Shown here: positions 5,821 through 6,566 of the stretch, piece by piece
Layout of the letters: the number at the start of each line of letters is the position of its first letter
Position numbering within the stretch: the stretch's first letter is position 1
NCBI GenBank assembly: GCA_902478455.1
Contig: CABSLJ010000140.1
Span: 1-6,566 of the forward strand
Length of the DNA: 6,566 bases
From: an uncultured Oscillospiraceae bacterium
GTDB taxonomy: Bacteria > Bacillota > Clostridia > Oscillospirales > Acutalibacteraceae
Direction: 5' to 3'
Translations under genes and position numbers: made by a program
The notes under the pieces: model-generated
Told to the model about the DNA's origin: nothing
What the model saw: the letters and a program-made list of their open reading frames with translations, nothing else
Database searches by the model: none

Positions 5821-5858
5821 GGGTCGCCGTCCGCGGTTTCTGCGGTTGACGCGCGCCC
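5821..5858 (+). promoter_or_regulatory. Folded GC-rich leader of the zinc-ribbon gene
   Basis: The leader can fold as nested pairs: GGG (5821-5823) with CCC (5856-5858), CGTC (5828-5831) with GACG (5848-5851), and CGC (5832-5834) with GCG (5842-5844), with internal loops and a 3-base bulge. It stands out as GC-rich between AT-rich flanks and ends 12 bases before the ribosome binding site. No known riboswitch class is recognised. Confidence 0.4.
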
Positions 5859-5870
5859 AATCAATATTGC

Positions 5871-5877
5871 AGGAGGT
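5871..5877 (+). promoter_or_regulatory. Ribosome binding site deciding the start at 5885
   Basis: AGGAGGT lies seven bases before the ATG at 5885. It excludes the in-frame TTG at 5846, which lies in the folded leader and has no such site, and gives a protein beginning MRLEKVGDSI. Confidence 0.9.
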
Positions 5878-5884
5878 TTTCTAC

Positions 5885-6424
5885 ATGCGTTTGGAAAAAG
5901 TCGGGGATTCCATCCGTGAGCTGCTAGAAGGGAATGAGATCCTCAAGTTGCTGATGAAATACAGCGACTACATCATCTATGGGTACATGGTACTGCTCAT
6001 TCTGGGTGCCTTTAGCTTGCTGGGAATTGTTGTAGATCAGTTGCTTTACTATCTGTTTTTTGTACTTCTGATTTTGGCTTTTGCCGGGAGAAAGTATATT
6101 GGTCTGGTGGTGCTTTTTGGTGGTAAGGCTCTGATTAATTTCTATCACTTTATCTATAGTCTCGTCCCAAAATATGAATTGGGATTTCAAATCAAAGGCA
6201 GCGATTTCAACTGGAGCAGTTTTTTCGGTCTGATTGTCTGCGGCCTGCTTCTGTGGCTTTCCATCGTGCTTCTGTTGAAATCCCTGCCTGCAAAGGCCGC
6301 CCTGCCCTACATTCCGGGCAGCGAGCCTGTTTCTCCAAATGCAGAAAAGATCGTTTGCCCCGGCTGTGGCGCCGAGTGCGCGCCCGGCGCTCACTTTTGC
6401 CCGCATTGCGGCGCGAAGTTCTAA
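5885..6424 (+). CDS. Four-helix membrane protein with C-terminal zinc ribbon; function unknown
   Basis: A 179-residue protein. Residues 1-27 are a charged, probably amphipathic lead (MRLEKVGDSIRELLEGNEIL). Hydrophobic segments follow at about 29-50, 53-68, 71-94 and 112-131. A proline-rich linker leads to a zinc ribbon at 158-175: CPGC (C158, C161) and CPHC (C172, C175), with an extra C165 between. The even number of helices puts both ends on one side, most likely the cytoplasm where a zinc ribbon is stable. Zinc-ribbon tails of this kind are common in uncharacterised Firmicute membrane proteins and do not reveal function. The body of the gene is visibly richer in A and T than the peptidase gene before it. 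It has its own promoter and terminator, so it is probably monocistronic. Confidence 0.9.
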   Translation: MRLEKVGDSIRELLEGNEILKLLMKYSDYIIYGYMVLLILGAFSLLGIVVDQLLYYLFFVLLILAFAGRKYIGLVVLFGGKALINFYHFIYSLVPKYELGFQIKGSDFNWSSFFGLIVCGLLLWLSIVLLLKSLPAKAALPYIPGSEPVSPNAEKIVCPGCGAECAPGAHFCPHCGAKF

Positions 6425-6452
6425 ACTTTTAAATCTGTGCCTGTTGTCATGC

Positions 6453-6484
6453 GTCCCCCATCTCCTTTTTGGAAGATGGGGGAC
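6453..6484 (+). terminator. Terminator hairpin after the zinc-ribbon gene
   Basis: GTCCCCCATCT (6453-6463) pairs with AGATGGGGGAC (6474-6484), an 11-bp perfect stem. CC/GG pairs add to the top around a one-base bulge, with a TTTTT loop. The stop codon is 29 bases upstream. The tail ATTTGTCTTAGTTT is only moderately T-rich. On the minus strand there is no T run, so it serves the plus strand if it terminates. Confidence 0.75.
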
Positions 6485-6523
6485 ATTTGTCTTAGTTTAC
6501 AGAAAGAGATGACAGGCGCTTGT

Positions 6524-6559
6524 CCACAAGATGTAGGAGGATTACGGTATATCTTGTGG
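6524..6559 (+). repeat. Perfect 9-bp inverted repeat with a ribosome-binding-like loop, at the window edge
   Basis: CCACAAGAT (6524-6532) and ATCTTGTGG (6551-6559) are exact complements around an 18-base loop that contains AGGAGG (6535-6540); TTTT follows (6560-6563). No start codon lies at a normal distance from AGGAGG before the window ends. It could be an attenuator or the leader of a gene beyond the edge. Otherwise I see nothing in 6485-6566. Confidence 0.55.
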
Positions 6560-6566
6560 TTTTAAG

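Noticed and set aside
5846..5884. Upstream TTG start adding 13 residues to the zinc-ribbon protein
   Set aside because: It lies in the folded leader without a ribosome binding site, and AGGAGGT is correctly spaced for the ATG at 5885.

Overview
The window looks like a chromosomal segment of an anaerobic Firmicute, most likely a moderately high-GC member of the Clostridia. The grounds are the strong AGGAGG-type ribosome binding sites, a TTG start codon, sigma-A type promoters, and a rubredoxin plus A-type flavoprotein (flavodiiron) pair typical of strict anaerobes. No species can be named from the sequence. I see no insertion sequence, CRISPR array, tRNA, rRNA or phage gene. No gene-free stretch exceeds 300 bases; the longest are about 260 bases and are described below.

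Layout. (1) Positions 34-891, plus strand: an AraC-family regulator with an N-terminal cupin sensor and a C-terminal double helix-turn-helix, followed by a small candidate terminator. (2) Positions 1083-2626, minus strand: a compact rubredoxin-fprA operon, convergent with the regulator. It has a near-consensus promoter (TTGACA, 17 bp, TAGAAT), a roughly 80-base leader with two inverted repeats, the two genes 14 bases apart, and a strong intrinsic terminator. Rubredoxin should pass electrons to the flavodiiron protein, which reduces O2 (or NO). (3) Positions 2696-5700, plus strand: a divergent probable operon of two small polytopic membrane proteins (the first resembling DUF5058; stop and start codons overlap by one base) and a membrane-anchored M20-family metallopeptidase with its metal ligands intact. 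A transporter-plus-hydrolase unit is a plausible reading, but this is inference. (4) Positions 5802-6484, plus strand: an AT-richer monocistronic gene for a four-helix membrane protein with a C-terminal zinc ribbon, with its own consensus -10 box, a folded leader and a terminator hairpin. (5) The last 80 bases hold a perfect 9-bp inverted repeat with a ribosome-binding-like sequence in its loop, cut off by the window edge.

The most interesting non-coding signal is the divergent control region at about 2574-2704. A 40-bp imperfect palindrome there carries an outward-facing TTGACA in each arm, and one of these is the -35 box of the rubredoxin-fprA promoter. The most interesting coding signal is the pair of uncharacterised membrane proteins coupled to an anchored M20 peptidase. 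I do not see convincing evidence of an entirely new system.
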